7,876 bases of DNA from positions 1-7,876 of the forward strand of contig JAQTWR010000112.1 of assembly GCA_028689195.1 (NCBI GenBank), written 5' to 3'. Made by a program: the position numbers and the translations under genes. This stretch comes from Anaerolineales bacterium (GTDB taxonomy: Bacteria > Chloroflexota > Anaerolineae > Anaerolineales > Villigracilaceae). Below the pieces are notes generated by a model. It did not search any database and was not told where the DNA came from. It was given only the letters and a program-made list of their open reading frames with translations. Below are positions 1-6,381 of the stretch, piece after piece (position 1 is the first letter of the stretch; each line of letters begins with the position of its first letter).

Positions 1-160
1 GGTTTTCGCGGGCATGGCAGACGTCTTCGGCATGGGCTCGCAGCCTTTTCCGCAAGTCCCTTATTTCGGTCCCTGGCAATCTATGGGCGTACTGATTGGA
101 CAAGTCATCATCGCAGTCGGTTTTCTATTATTCATCCCGTATCAATTCGGCAAAAAATGA
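1..160 (+). CDS. C-terminal end of a membrane protein (partial, 5' end outside window)
   Basis: An open frame enters from the left edge (first full codon at position 2) and ends at TGA 158-160, giving 52 residues. The visible tail begins VFAGMADVFGMGSQPFPQVP. A hydrophobic stretch at about residues 28-46 (core GVLIGQVIIAVGFLLFIPY) looks like a terminal transmembrane helix, followed by the short basic end QFGKK. I do not recognise the family. The next gene starts only 28 nt downstream with its own ribosome binding site, so the two are probably co-transcribed. The reading frame is supported by its clean end just before that site and by a composition plausible for a membrane protein, but with one helix visible no function can be assigned. 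Confidence 0.7.
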   Translation, partial: VFAGMADVFGMGSQPFPQVPYFGPWQSMGVLIGQVIIAVGFLLFIPYQFGKK

Positions 161-188
161 TTCGGGTGGTTTAGACAAGGAGCGCGCT

Positions 189-2390
189 ATGTCAACTATC
201 ATCGGACCCGACGTCAGTTTTTATCAAGACGACCCCCAAACGCCGCAAGGCATTGACTTTCCCAAGATGCGCCAATCGGCGGAATTCGTCATCATCCGCG
301 CGGGACAAAATCTGTGGGTAGACCCAGACTTCAAACTGAACTGGAAAGAATCGAAGGCGGCGGGTTTTCCGCGCGGCTCGTACTGGTTCTATGACAGCCG
401 CGCAGATCCAAAACGTCAAGCCGAATTATGGGCGCAGCAATTTGAAAGCGACTTCGGCGAACTGCCCTTATTTGCAGATTTCGAGGAAAGTTACGGCGGA
501 ACATACAAAGGCTGGAAGAACTGGTACAACTTTCTCGAACGCCTCAAACAATTGATCGGCGGCAAAGAGATCGCCATTTACACAGGGTATTATTACTGGC
601 GCGACAACGCCCCCAACGCAACAACGCAGGCGAGTTCGCTCGAATATTTCCATCAATACCCGTTATGGATCGCCCACTACGGCGCGGTCAAACCTTCCAT
701 CCCCAAACCCTGGTCAGCGGACGAGTGGCTGTTTTGGCAATATACAGAAAAGGGAGATGGAAAACTCTACGGCGTGGAAAGCAACGGCATAGACCTGAAT
801 CATTTCAACGGAGATTTGAACGCCTTCCGCGCGCGATTTAACCTCAGCGACGCGCCCCCTCCTCCGCCCCCGCCGCCGCCTCCCCCACCCGATCCTGATA
901 ACGGCGTCCCCACCGGCAAGATGTACCGCGTCACCGCGCAACCCTCGCTGAGAGTCCGCGAAGGACCCGGCACAACCTATCCTTCAATCGGGTTGCTTGC
1001 CCCAAATGAAGTGGTCGAAGAAATTGGCGCAACAGCAGACCGCGCGTGGCTGAGAATCCGCAGAGTCGATAATAGTTTAATCGGCTGGAGTTACGCCGCG
1101 TACCTGCAATTCGTCAACCCCACTCCGCCTCCTCCACCGCCGCCTCCGCCGCCCGTTGATGAAAAACTATACCGCGTCACATCCACAACGTTAAACGTTC
1201 TTCAAGGACCCGGCTCTACTTACAAATTAGTTGGTCAAATCTATTTTGGCGAGATCGTCGCGGAGCTCGGCGCGAACGCAGATAGAACCTGGCTGAACAT
1301 TCACAAATTGGACGAAAGCATCAGCGGCTGGTGCAGCAGCGATCATTTAATCAGCGCGGATCTGCCGCTGCCGCCCGACCCTGACGACGCGACAACGCCC
1401 GTCCCGATTGACGCCGACAAACAATGGTATCGCGTCGGCGTCGCGCCGCTGCCCGTGCGCGAATCGCCCAGCGCCAGCGCGAATATTATCGGCGCGCTGA
1501 TGTTGGACGATACCGTCCCCGCGCTGGATGAATCCATCCCCAATTGGATTCAAGTGCGCCGCGTAGACGGATTAACAGGCTGGTGCGAAAAGAAAAATCT
1601 GGTCTTTTATTTCAATACGCGCCCCGCTTCGATTCGACAAAACCTTTTTCCCGGCGTCACTTATCTGTACAAAGACCTCGTCAGTCCGCGCAAAAATAGA
1701 ATGCACGTCATGGCGGTCGATTTGAAGACCGCCGGTTTGAATTTTCTCGTCACGCCTTCTACAGACGCAAACGGATTTTTATGCACGCGCACAACGTCGA
1801 AATTCCTGAAAGACTTCAATTTGTCTTTCGCGGTCAATGGAGACGGATTTACTTATTTAGACGCAACTTACGACCACGCCGCCTACTGTCCCAATGGCGG
1901 AGTTCCCGTCAAAGCCAATGGATTTGCAGCCTCGCGCGGAAATATCTATTCGCCGAAGAAAACCATCCAGCCGACCGTTTATATCAACGTAAACAATCAA
2001 GTTACCATCAACGGCGCGCCCAAGATATTCAACGCCGTATCGGGAGATCGTTTGGTTGTGCAGAACGGGAAGGTGGTGAAGAATCTCGCGGCGGCAACGC
2101 CCGCTCCGCGCACGGCGATTGGATTGAACAGAAACGGACGCTGGCTAATCTTCATAGTCATTGACGGTCGCCAGCCGGATTTTAGCGAGGGCGTGACCTT
2201 TCCCGAATTGGCGACGCAACTCATATCCTACGGCGTGTATAACGGCGTAAATATGGATGGAGGCGGTTCGTCGGCGATGGCGATTAGAGGCGTGGACGGG
2301 AATCCGCGCGTGCTCAATTCGCCGATAGACCAAAACATCGCGGGCAAAGAGCGCTCAGTGGCAAATCATTTGGGGCTTTTGGTCAAATAA
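189..2390 (+). CDS. GH25 muramidase - triple SH3b - phosphodiester glycosidase (NAGPA) fusion protein
   Basis: A 733-residue multidomain protein predicted to act on the cell wall. The start at 189 is chosen because ACAAGGAG (175-182) lies 6 nt upstream; an in-frame ATG at 96 would overlap the preceding gene and adds no signal peptide. Residues 1-217 resemble glycoside hydrolase family 25 lysozymes, which cut the MurNAc-GlcNAc bond: the early GPDVSFYQ (D8), the catalytic-type DFE (D97, E99) and the closing GIDLNHFNG (D202) are all present. A run of 12 prolines (223-234) leads to SH3b repeat 1 (about 245-310). A run of 10 prolines (313-322) leads to repeat 2 (about 327-389), and an acidic Pro-rich linker to repeat 3 (about 412-475). 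Such repeats usually bind the wall. Residues about 480-733 match the phosphodiester glycosidase/NAGPA (DUF2233) family, with AVNGDGF (548-554), PRTAIGLNRNG (640-650) and NMDGGGSSAMAI (688-699). No N-terminal signal or membrane segment is visible, which is odd for a wall enzyme. Confidence 0.92.
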   Translation: MSTIIGPDVSFYQDDPQTPQGIDFPKMRQSAEFVIIRAGQNLWVDPDFKLNWKESKAAGFPRGSYWFYDSRADPKRQAELWAQQFESDFGELPLFADFEESYGGTYKGWKNWYNFLERLKQLIGGKEIAIYTGYYYWRDNAPNATTQASSLEYFHQYPLWIAHYGAVKPSIPKPWSADEWLFWQYTEKGDGKLYGVESNGIDLNHFNGDLNAFRARFNLSDAPPPPPPPPPPPPDPDNGVPTGKMYRVTAQPSLRVREGPGTTYPSIGLLAPNEVVEEIGATADRAWLRIRRVDNSLIGWSYAAYLQFVNPTPPPPPPPPPPVDEKLYRVTSTTLNVLQGPGSTYKLVGQIYFGEIVAELGANADRTWLNIHKLDESISGWCSSDHLISADLPLPPDPDDATTPVPIDADKQWYRVGVAPLPVRESPSASANIIGALMLDDTVPALDESIPNWIQVRRVDGLTGWCEKKNLVFYFNTRPASIRQNLFPGVTYLYKDLVSPRKNRMHVMAVDLKTAGLNFLVTPSTDANGFLCTRTTSKFLKDFNLSFAVNGDGFTYLDATYDHAAYCPNGGVPVKANGFAASRGNIYSPKKTIQPTVYINVNNQVTINGAPKIFNAVSGDRLVVQNGKVVKNLAAATPAPRTAIGLNRNGRWLIFIVIDGRQPDFSEGVTFPELATQLISYGVYNGVNMDGGGSSAMAIRGVDGNPRVLNSPIDQNIAGKERSVANHLGLLVK

Positions 2391-2428
2391 AAACTCGCGG
2401 TTAGAGTTCGTAAAAATATTGTTAGCGC

Positions 2429-2500
2429 CATTGCAAGCGTAGCGAAGCAATCTTCTATTCATAAAATGGAGATTGCTTCGTCGCTCCTCTCCTCGCAATG
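2429..2500. repeat. REP-like imperfect palindrome (CATTGC...GCAATG)
   Basis: The left arm 2429-2452 (CATTGCAAGCGTAGCGAAGC, then AATC) is an imperfect inverted copy of the right arm 2471-2500 (begins GATTGCTTCGTCGC, ends CCTCGCAATG). The AT-rich centre is 2453-2470. The outer CATTGC/GCAATG and inner GAAGCAATC/GATTGCTTC blocks pair exactly. The 13-mer GGAGATTGCTTCG at 2468-2480 recurs at 3865-3877, so this is probably a dispersed chromosomal repeat family. It lies between the muramidase gene and its terminator. Confidence 0.7.
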
Positions 2501-2538
2501 ACGGAAGTTAATAATTTACAAACCCTTAGCGCTTGATA

Positions 2539-2583
2539 AAAAATCCTGCCCGGACAGCTGGCTGCTGTTTGAGCAGGATTTTT
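2539..2583. terminator. Bidirectional rho-independent terminator between convergent genes
   Basis: AAAAATCCTGC (2539-2549) pairs perfectly with GCAGGATTTTT (2573-2583), an 11-bp stem with A-run and T-run ends on either side so that it can work on both strands. The 23-nt loop can form a small inner hairpin (ACAGC/GCTGT). It sits between the stop of the + strand muramidase (2390) and the stop of the - strand cytochrome (2603), exactly where a shared terminator would be expected. Confidence 0.85.
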
Positions 2584-2602
2584 GCATGTAATTTTCCGCC
2601 CG

Positions 2603-3514
2603 CTACCTATTGCCGTAATCCAATTTCGGCAGGGATTTCAAATAAACCCAGACCGCCTTCAACTCATCGTCGCTCATGTATTTATACGAACCCCAGGGCA
2701 TATACTGCGAGCGCAGCTCTTTCTTCATCGGCGTTTTGCCTGTGCGGATGGTGTTGATAAAATCCGCTTCGCTCCACGTCGGCAAGGCAGAACCGCCGCC
2801 AAAGGTGATATTTGGCGCGGGGGGCCAATCGGACGGGAAGCCGGGGATCGCGCCGCCCGACATGGTAAGCCCATGACATACTTTGCAAGACCCCGTGAGG
2901 TATTCGCCATATTCGGGCGTAATCCCAACTTCGGGGGCAGCGGGGCGCGCGGTGCTCATCGGAATCAACTCGGCGGGGATAAACGTGATTTGCGGAACGA
3001 GCGTCATCACCACGCGCCCCATCAGCGAAACGGAACTGCGCGGCATTGTATTATCCACTGCGGGCATACTCTTGATGTACGCGATGACCGCGCCGAGATC
3101 GGCGTCGCTCATAAAATAAAATTCGGTGGACGGCATGAACAGCATCGGCGTTTTATCGGGACGAATCCCGTAGCGGATGCCGCGAACCCAATCCGCGTCT
3201 GACATTTCGCGACCGATTCCGCCCGCGCCTTTGGTCAAGTTCCCCGATATGACCAGCCCCACCGCGGGATTATCGAGATAGACCTTGCCTTCGAGTTTTT
3301 CGCCGTGGCACGCTTCGCATCCGCGATATTGAAAAATACGTTTGCCAAGCGCAATCGATTCCGCGTCGGTTGGAATCGCAACAACGTCATTCGGCGTTTG
3401 ATACGCGCGCGTAAAACGCGATTGCGTTTGGAAATACGCCGCAGCCAGCGCAACCAAAAGAATTCCCGCCAATACGGCAAGGATAATCCCCGACCATTTC
3501 AAAATTTTTTTCAT
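2603..3514 (-). CDS. Membrane-anchored diheme cytochrome c
   Basis: A 303-residue electron carrier with two class I cytochrome c domains. The basic N-terminus (MKKILKW) and hydrophobic segment at about residues 8-28 form an uncleaved anchor or signal that places the heme domains outside the cytoplasmic membrane. Heme-attachment motifs are CEACH (66-70) and CKVCH (210-214). Likely distal Met ligands are M127 (in LFMPS) and M272 (in QYMPWG), each followed by the usual MSDxxL helix start (MSDADL 135-140; MSDDEL 280-285). The pattern resembles diheme subunits that take electrons from membrane dehydrogenases, but no dehydrogenase gene is in the window, so the partner is unknown. The start is supported by AAGGAG (3520-3525 on the complement), 5 nt before the ATG. 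It is separated from folD by about 420 bp of repeats and is probably transcribed alone. Confidence 0.92.
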   Translation of the reverse strand: MKKILKWSGIILAVLAGILLVALAAAYFQTQSRFTRAYQTPNDVVAIPTDAESIALGKRIFQYRGCEACHGEKLEGKVYLDNPAVGLVISGNLTKGAGGIGREMSDADWVRGIRYGIRPDKTPMLFMPSTEFYFMSDADLGAVIAYIKSMPAVDNTMPRSSVSLMGRVVMTLVPQITFIPAELIPMSTARPAAPEVGITPEYGEYLTGSCKVCHGLTMSGGAIPGFPSDWPPAPNITFGGGSALPTWSEADFINTIRTGKTPMKKELRSQYMPWGSYKYMSDDELKAVWVYLKSLPKLDYGNR

Positions 3515-3532
3515 CCGCTCTCCTTGATATAT

Positions 3533-3851
3533 TATTCAGGTTAACCTCGATTGGTTTACTTTTGATTGTGTCATGCTGAGTAAAATCTCACAGCGCAAAA
3601 GAAACGCCGTTCAAAGCGAAAGGAACAAAAGATTCAGCCACGAATTACGCGGATTATCACGGATGGATTTAAAAATTCGCGTAAATTAGTGAAATCCGTG
3701 GCGAAAACGGTTTAAAATTCCTTGTTCTTTAGCAACGTAGCGAAACTAGCGCCGTACGCAAGTGCGGGCGAGCATCTCTACGACTGAAATTGAGACCCTT
3801 CGCTATCCCTCAGGGCGACAGTTTGTAAGGTAACTTATGTTAACCTGAATA
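3533..3851. repeat. Gene-free, repeat-filled stretch bounded by 13-bp inverted repeats
   Basis: TATTCAGGTTAAC (3533-3545) and GTTAACCTGAATA (3839-3851) are perfect inverted copies 319 bp apart edge to edge. Inside them a second imperfect pair, TGTCATGCTGAG (3569-3580) and CTCAGGGCGACA (3809-3820), matches at 9 of 12 positions, and inside that lies the 66-bp palindrome at 3637-3702. No convincing coding frame was found. The segment may be a mobile MITE-like unit or several repeats that landed in one another. The left arm lies just upstream of the cytochrome ribosome binding site, so it may overlap that gene's promoter. Confidence 0.55.
3637..3702. repeat. 66-bp palindromic repeat, copy 1 (GCCACG...CGTGGC)
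   Basis: The ends GCCACG and CGTGGC are inverted copies, and the interior alternates related ATTACGCGGATTATCACGG-like words with their complements. A second copy of exactly the same length lies at 7638-7703. By hand the two match at about 49 of 66 positions, best at both ends, so this is a dispersed repeat family and not a chance hairpin. Confidence 0.8.
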
Positions 3852-3860
3852 TTGTCGCTT

Positions 3861-3909
3861 GATTGGAGATTGCTTCGGGCAACAGCAATCCCGCCTCACG
3901 ACGGGATTG
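3861..3909. repeat. Hairpin-rich repeat fragment downstream of folD
   Basis: GATTGCT (3868-3874) pairs with AGCAATC (3884-3890), and CAATCCCG (3886-3893) pairs with CGGGATTG (3902-3909). The two stems share bases and cannot form together. The segment shares GGAGATTGCTTCG with the repeat at 2468-2480. In the folD direction the outer stem could act as a weak terminator, but no T-run follows it, so a repeat remnant is the more likely reading. Confidence 0.5.
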
Positions 3910-3938
3910 TCAATTATTCTCTACTTGCTATTTGCTAA

Positions 3939-4850
3939 TTACGGCTCTTGAATTTCCGCCGCGCGATAGGTATTGTTCATCAACATCGCAATCGTCATGG
4001 GACCTACGCCGCCGGGAACGGGCGTGATGAATCCCGCGACTTCCTTTGCCTCTTCAAAATTGACGTCGCCCACTAATCGCTGGAGAGGTTTGCCAGTCTT
4101 CTGACTGATCATCTGCACGCCGTCGGGACCGAGTTTTGGGATGCCGTTAATGCCCACGTCAATCACCGCCGCGCCGGGTTTGATCCAATCGCCGCGCACC
4201 ATCTCCGCGCGACCAATCGCCGCGATGACAATATCCGCATTACGCATGACGGAGGGAATATCTTTTGTGCGCGAGTGAACAACCGTCACCGTGGCGTTTT
4301 CTTTTATAAGCAAAAGCGCGGCGGGCATCCCGACGATATTCGAGCGACCCAACACCACCGCATTCGCGCCCGCGATTTTCACGCCCGCTTCTTTGAGCAG
4401 ATAGATGCAGCCATAAGGCGTGCAGGGAACAAAGAGCGGCTCGCGTCCTTTTTGCGCCAAGCGACCCAGATTAATTGGCGAGAATCCATCCACGTCTTTT
4501 TCGATGCTGATGAGTTGCAAAACGCGCTCTTCGTCCAAATGATCTGGCAAAGGCAATTGCACCAAAATACCATGCACTTTGGGGTCGGCGTTCAATTCCT
4601 TAATGAGTTTTTCCAAATCCTCTTGCGTAATATCCGCAGGGACGGGGTGGTGATATGAGGTCATCCCCAAATCGGCGCAGGCTTTCTGCTTCATGCTGAC
4701 GTATGTTGCAGAGTCGATTCGCTCCCCCACCAATACGGTCGCCAAGCCGGGCTGGGACTTTCCCTCAGCGATTCTTTTTGCCACTTTTGCTTTCACTTCG
4801 TCGCGCACTTTTTGCGCGATAGCGGTTCCATCAATTAATTGAGCGGTCAT
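3939..4850 (-). CDS. folD: Bifunctional methylenetetrahydrofolate dehydrogenase / methenyltetrahydrofolate cyclohydrolase
   Basis: A cytoplasmic one-carbon enzyme that interconverts 5,10-methylene-THF, 5,10-methenyl-THF and 10-formyl-THF, using NADP(+) in most bacteria. The 303-residue length is close to the usual 280-300. Visible family motifs in order: SATYVSMKQKA (47-57, with Y50 and the catalytic-type K54), GILVQLPLP (94-102, Q98), KDVDGF (118-123, D121), PCTPYG (142-147), the dinucleotide-binding VVLGRSNIVGMP (165-176) and PVPGGVGPMT (277-286). No key residue is missing. The start is fixed by AAGGAG (4859-4864 on the complement) 8 nt before the ATG. The gene is divergent from the flavoprotein at 4942, with a 91-bp spacer carrying a promoter-like box for folD. 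Confidence 0.98.
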   Translation of the reverse strand: MTAQLIDGTAIAQKVRDEVKAKVAKRIAEGKSQPGLATVLVGERIDSATYVSMKQKACADLGMTSYHHPVPADITQEDLEKLIKELNADPKVHGILVQLPLPDHLDEERVLQLISIEKDVDGFSPINLGRLAQKGREPLFVPCTPYGCIYLLKEAGVKIAGANAVVLGRSNIVGMPAALLLIKENATVTVVHSRTKDIPSVMRNADIVIAAIGRAEMVRGDWIKPGAAVIDVGINGIPKLGPDGVQMISQKTGKPLQRLVGDVNFEEAKEVAGFITPVPGGVGPMTIAMLMNNTYRAAEIQEP

Positions 4851-4884
4851 GGGCGGTTCTCCTTTTGTGATTTAACGCACAGGA

Positions 4885-4890
4885 ATTATA
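4885..4890 (-). promoter_or_regulatory. Probable -10 box of the folD promoter
   Basis: The complement reads TATAAT, a perfect -10 consensus, 34 nt before the folD ATG. This would give a 5' leader of roughly 28 nt containing the AAGGAG site. No good -35 hexamer is seen 16-18 nt upstream, so the call rests on the -10 and its position. Confidence 0.5.
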
Positions 4891-4927
4891 CACCCGCCCG
4901 TTTTACGGCGCGGATGTTTTATTGGAG

Positions 4928-4933
4928 TAAAAT
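4928..4933 (+). promoter_or_regulatory. Possible -10 box of the flavoprotein gene (leaderless start)
   Basis: TAAAAT ends 8 nt before the ATG at 4942, so transcription would begin at or within a few bases of the start codon. No clear -35 is seen. The only purine-rich motif, GGAG at 4924-4927, is 14 nt from the ATG, which is far for a ribosome binding site. Confidence 0.3.
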
Positions 4934-4941
4934 CGAAAACT

Positions 4942-6174
4942 ATGAGAGATGGCTCAAATTGGGACGTAATCATCATCGGCGGCGGACCTGCGGGATTCTT
5001 CGCCGCGATTCGCTGCGCCGAGTTGAATCCCAAATTGAGCGTTCTCATTCTTGAAAAGGCGAGCCAAACGCTCGGCAAAGTTCTAATTTCGGGCGGCGGA
5101 AGATGCAATGTGACTCACGCGTGTTTTGACGCGGCGCAGCTCGTCAATTTCTATCCGCGCGGCGGGAACGAATTGCGCGGCGCGTTCGCCCGCTTTCAGC
5201 CTGCGGATACGGTCAAGTGGTTTGAAGAGCGCGGCGTGAAGTTGAAAGCCGAAGCCGATAACCGCATGTTTCCCGTCACCGATTCATCGGAGACAATTGC
5301 CGGGTGTTTGCGCGAAGCGGCAAAAAACACTGGCGTAAGAGTCTTGACGGGCGCAAACGTATTGGGCGTGGAAAAAAATTCGCAAGGCAGATTCAACTTG
5401 AAGGTCGGGAACGAATCGCGCGATCTTCATCTACAAACAAAAAAGTTATTAATCGCAACGGGCGGAGGCGCAAAATCGCGCGAGATCATAAAATCGCTGG
5501 GACATTCCATCGTCGAGCCTGCGCCTTCGCTGTTTACGTTCAACGTCAAAGACAAGCGCATTGACGGGCTGGCGGGCGTGGCGGTTGACGACGTGACGCT
5601 AAAAATGGACGCGCTCGCCCAGCGCGGCGCGATGTTGATTACGCATTGGGGATTGAGCGGTCCCGTTGTTTTGAGATTATCTGCATGGGGCGCGCGCGCG
5701 TTATTCGAGAAAAATTATCGCGCAACGTTGAGGGTCAATTGGCTGGGCGATTCGTCAATTGAGAAAACTTTAGAAGTTTTGACGCGCAACAAAGAATGGA
5801 AAGAGAACGCGCGCAAGAAGGTTGCAATCAATCCGGCGTTTTCGCAAATTCCGTTAAGGTTGTGGAAGCAATTGACCGATTTTGCAGGAGATAAAAACTG
5901 GGCGGATTTATCCAAAGCGGATTTGCGTAAACTTGCGGAAGAATTAAGCGCGGGCGAATTTGCCATTCAAGGCAAGGGGCAATTCAAAGACGAGTTCGTC
6001 ACTTGCGGCGGCGTAAATTTGAGGGAAGTGGATTTCAAAACCATGCAAAGCCGCACGATTGAAAATCTATTTTTTGCAGGCGAAGTTTTGGATATTGACG
6101 GAATTACGGGCGGCTTCAATTTTCAATCCGCGTGGACTACAGGGTGGCTTGCGGGAAGCGCGATGGCGCGCTGA
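4942..6174 (+). CDS. FAD-dependent oxidoreductase, HI0933/BaiN (YhiN) family
   Basis: A 410-residue cytoplasmic flavoprotein of the HI0933-like family, also annotated as BaiN or aminoacetone oxidase family; its physiological substrate is not settled. The Rossmann dinucleotide motif is VIIIGGGPAG (9-18), followed by the family signature GKVLISGGGRCNVT (45-58). Further family blocks are FYPRGGNEL (70-78), RMFPVTDSSETI (108-119), ATGGG (172-176), PSLFTF (195-200), THWGLSGPVVL (234-244), TCGGVNLREVD (354-364) and the C-terminal FAD-binding LFFAGEVLDIDGITGGFN (376-393). The length fits the usual 390-420 and the protein looks intact. No canonical ribosome binding site is close to the ATG. It diverges from folD, and the next gene is over 200 bp away behind a palindrome, so it is probably monocistronic. 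Confidence 0.95.
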   Translation: MRDGSNWDVIIIGGGPAGFFAAIRCAELNPKLSVLILEKASQTLGKVLISGGGRCNVTHACFDAAQLVNFYPRGGNELRGAFARFQPADTVKWFEERGVKLKAEADNRMFPVTDSSETIAGCLREAAKNTGVRVLTGANVLGVEKNSQGRFNLKVGNESRDLHLQTKKLLIATGGGAKSREIIKSLGHSIVEPAPSLFTFNVKDKRIDGLAGVAVDDVTLKMDALAQRGAMLITHWGLSGPVVLRLSAWGARALFEKNYRATLRVNWLGDSSIEKTLEVLTRNKEWKENARKKVAINPAFSQIPLRLWKQLTDFAGDKNWADLSKADLRKLAEELSAGEFAIQGKGQFKDEFVTCGGVNLREVDFKTMQSRTIENLFFAGEVLDIDGITGGFNFQSAWTTGWLAGSAMAR

Positions 6175-6200
6175 CTTTGCTTTTGCACAGGGCGCGGGGT

Positions 6201-6288
6201 CTAGTACCTCTCCAAGTTAAAGATGTAGGGTAGAAAAGGCTCAAATGCTCTGCTTTTACCCTACAACTTAATCAAGTTGAGGTACTAG
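6201..6288. repeat. 88-bp imperfect palindrome (CTAGTACCTC...GAGGTACTAG)
   Basis: The outer 10 bases, CTAGTACCTC (6201-6210) and GAGGTACTAG (6279-6288), are perfect inverted copies. Folded at the centre, about 30 of 44 positions pair without gaps, and an inner block GTAGGGTA/TACCCTAC also pairs exactly. It lies between the flavoprotein stop and the promoter of the next operon. It could be a small non-autonomous mobile element or a boundary hairpin. There is no T-run, so it is not a classical terminator. No similar sequence was noticed elsewhere in the window. Confidence 0.7.
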
Positions 6289-6327
6289 AGACGCCAACAA
6301 GGGGGGTATGAAAAAGACTCTTGTGGG

Positions 6328-6375
6328 TTATACCTGCAAATCGCAAATACAACTGATTTCCAAATCAGGTATAAT
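6328..6375 (+). promoter_or_regulatory. Promoter with overlapping inverted repeats (probable autoregulatory operator)
   Basis: TATAAT (6370-6375) is a perfect -10 box ending 6 nt before the ATG at 6382. CTGATTTCCAAATCAG (6353-6368), with 7-bp arms and a 2-nt centre, fills the region where the -35/-10 spacer would be. A second perfect pair, TTATACCTG (6328-6336) and CAGGTATAA (6366-6374), overlaps the -10 box and has a 29-nt gap that could be looped. No strong -35 is seen. A repressor bound at either repeat would block polymerase. The DNA-binding-like product of the next gene is the obvious candidate, by inference. Confidence 0.6.
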
Positions 6376-6381
6376 GTAAAC

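Noticed and set aside
96..188. Upstream in-frame ATG extending the muramidase by 31 residues
   Set aside because: It overlaps the end of the preceding gene, has no ribosome binding site comparable with ACAAGGAG before 189, and adds no signal peptide or domain.
2582..3202. 206-residue open frame on the + strand
   Set aside because: It is antisense to the diheme cytochrome gene, rich in Arg, His and Gly as expected for the reverse of a coding strand, and has no domain pattern.
3637..3702. Possible CRISPR repeat because similar units occur twice
   Set aside because: Only two copies are present 4 kb apart, with no spacers and no cas genes; the units are palindromic over their whole length, unlike a CRISPR array.
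4275..4658. 127-residue open frame on the + strand inside folD
   Set aside because: It is fully antisense to folD, whose motifs are complete, and shows nothing recognisable.
6308..6379. A 23-codon frame (starts MKKTLVGYTC) behind an AAGGGGGG run, ending 2 nt before the 6382 start, like a leader peptide
   Set aside because: The best promoter for the operon (TATAAT 6370-6375) lies inside this frame, so the main transcript would not include it, and the composition shows no attenuator-type codon run. The frame may be chance.
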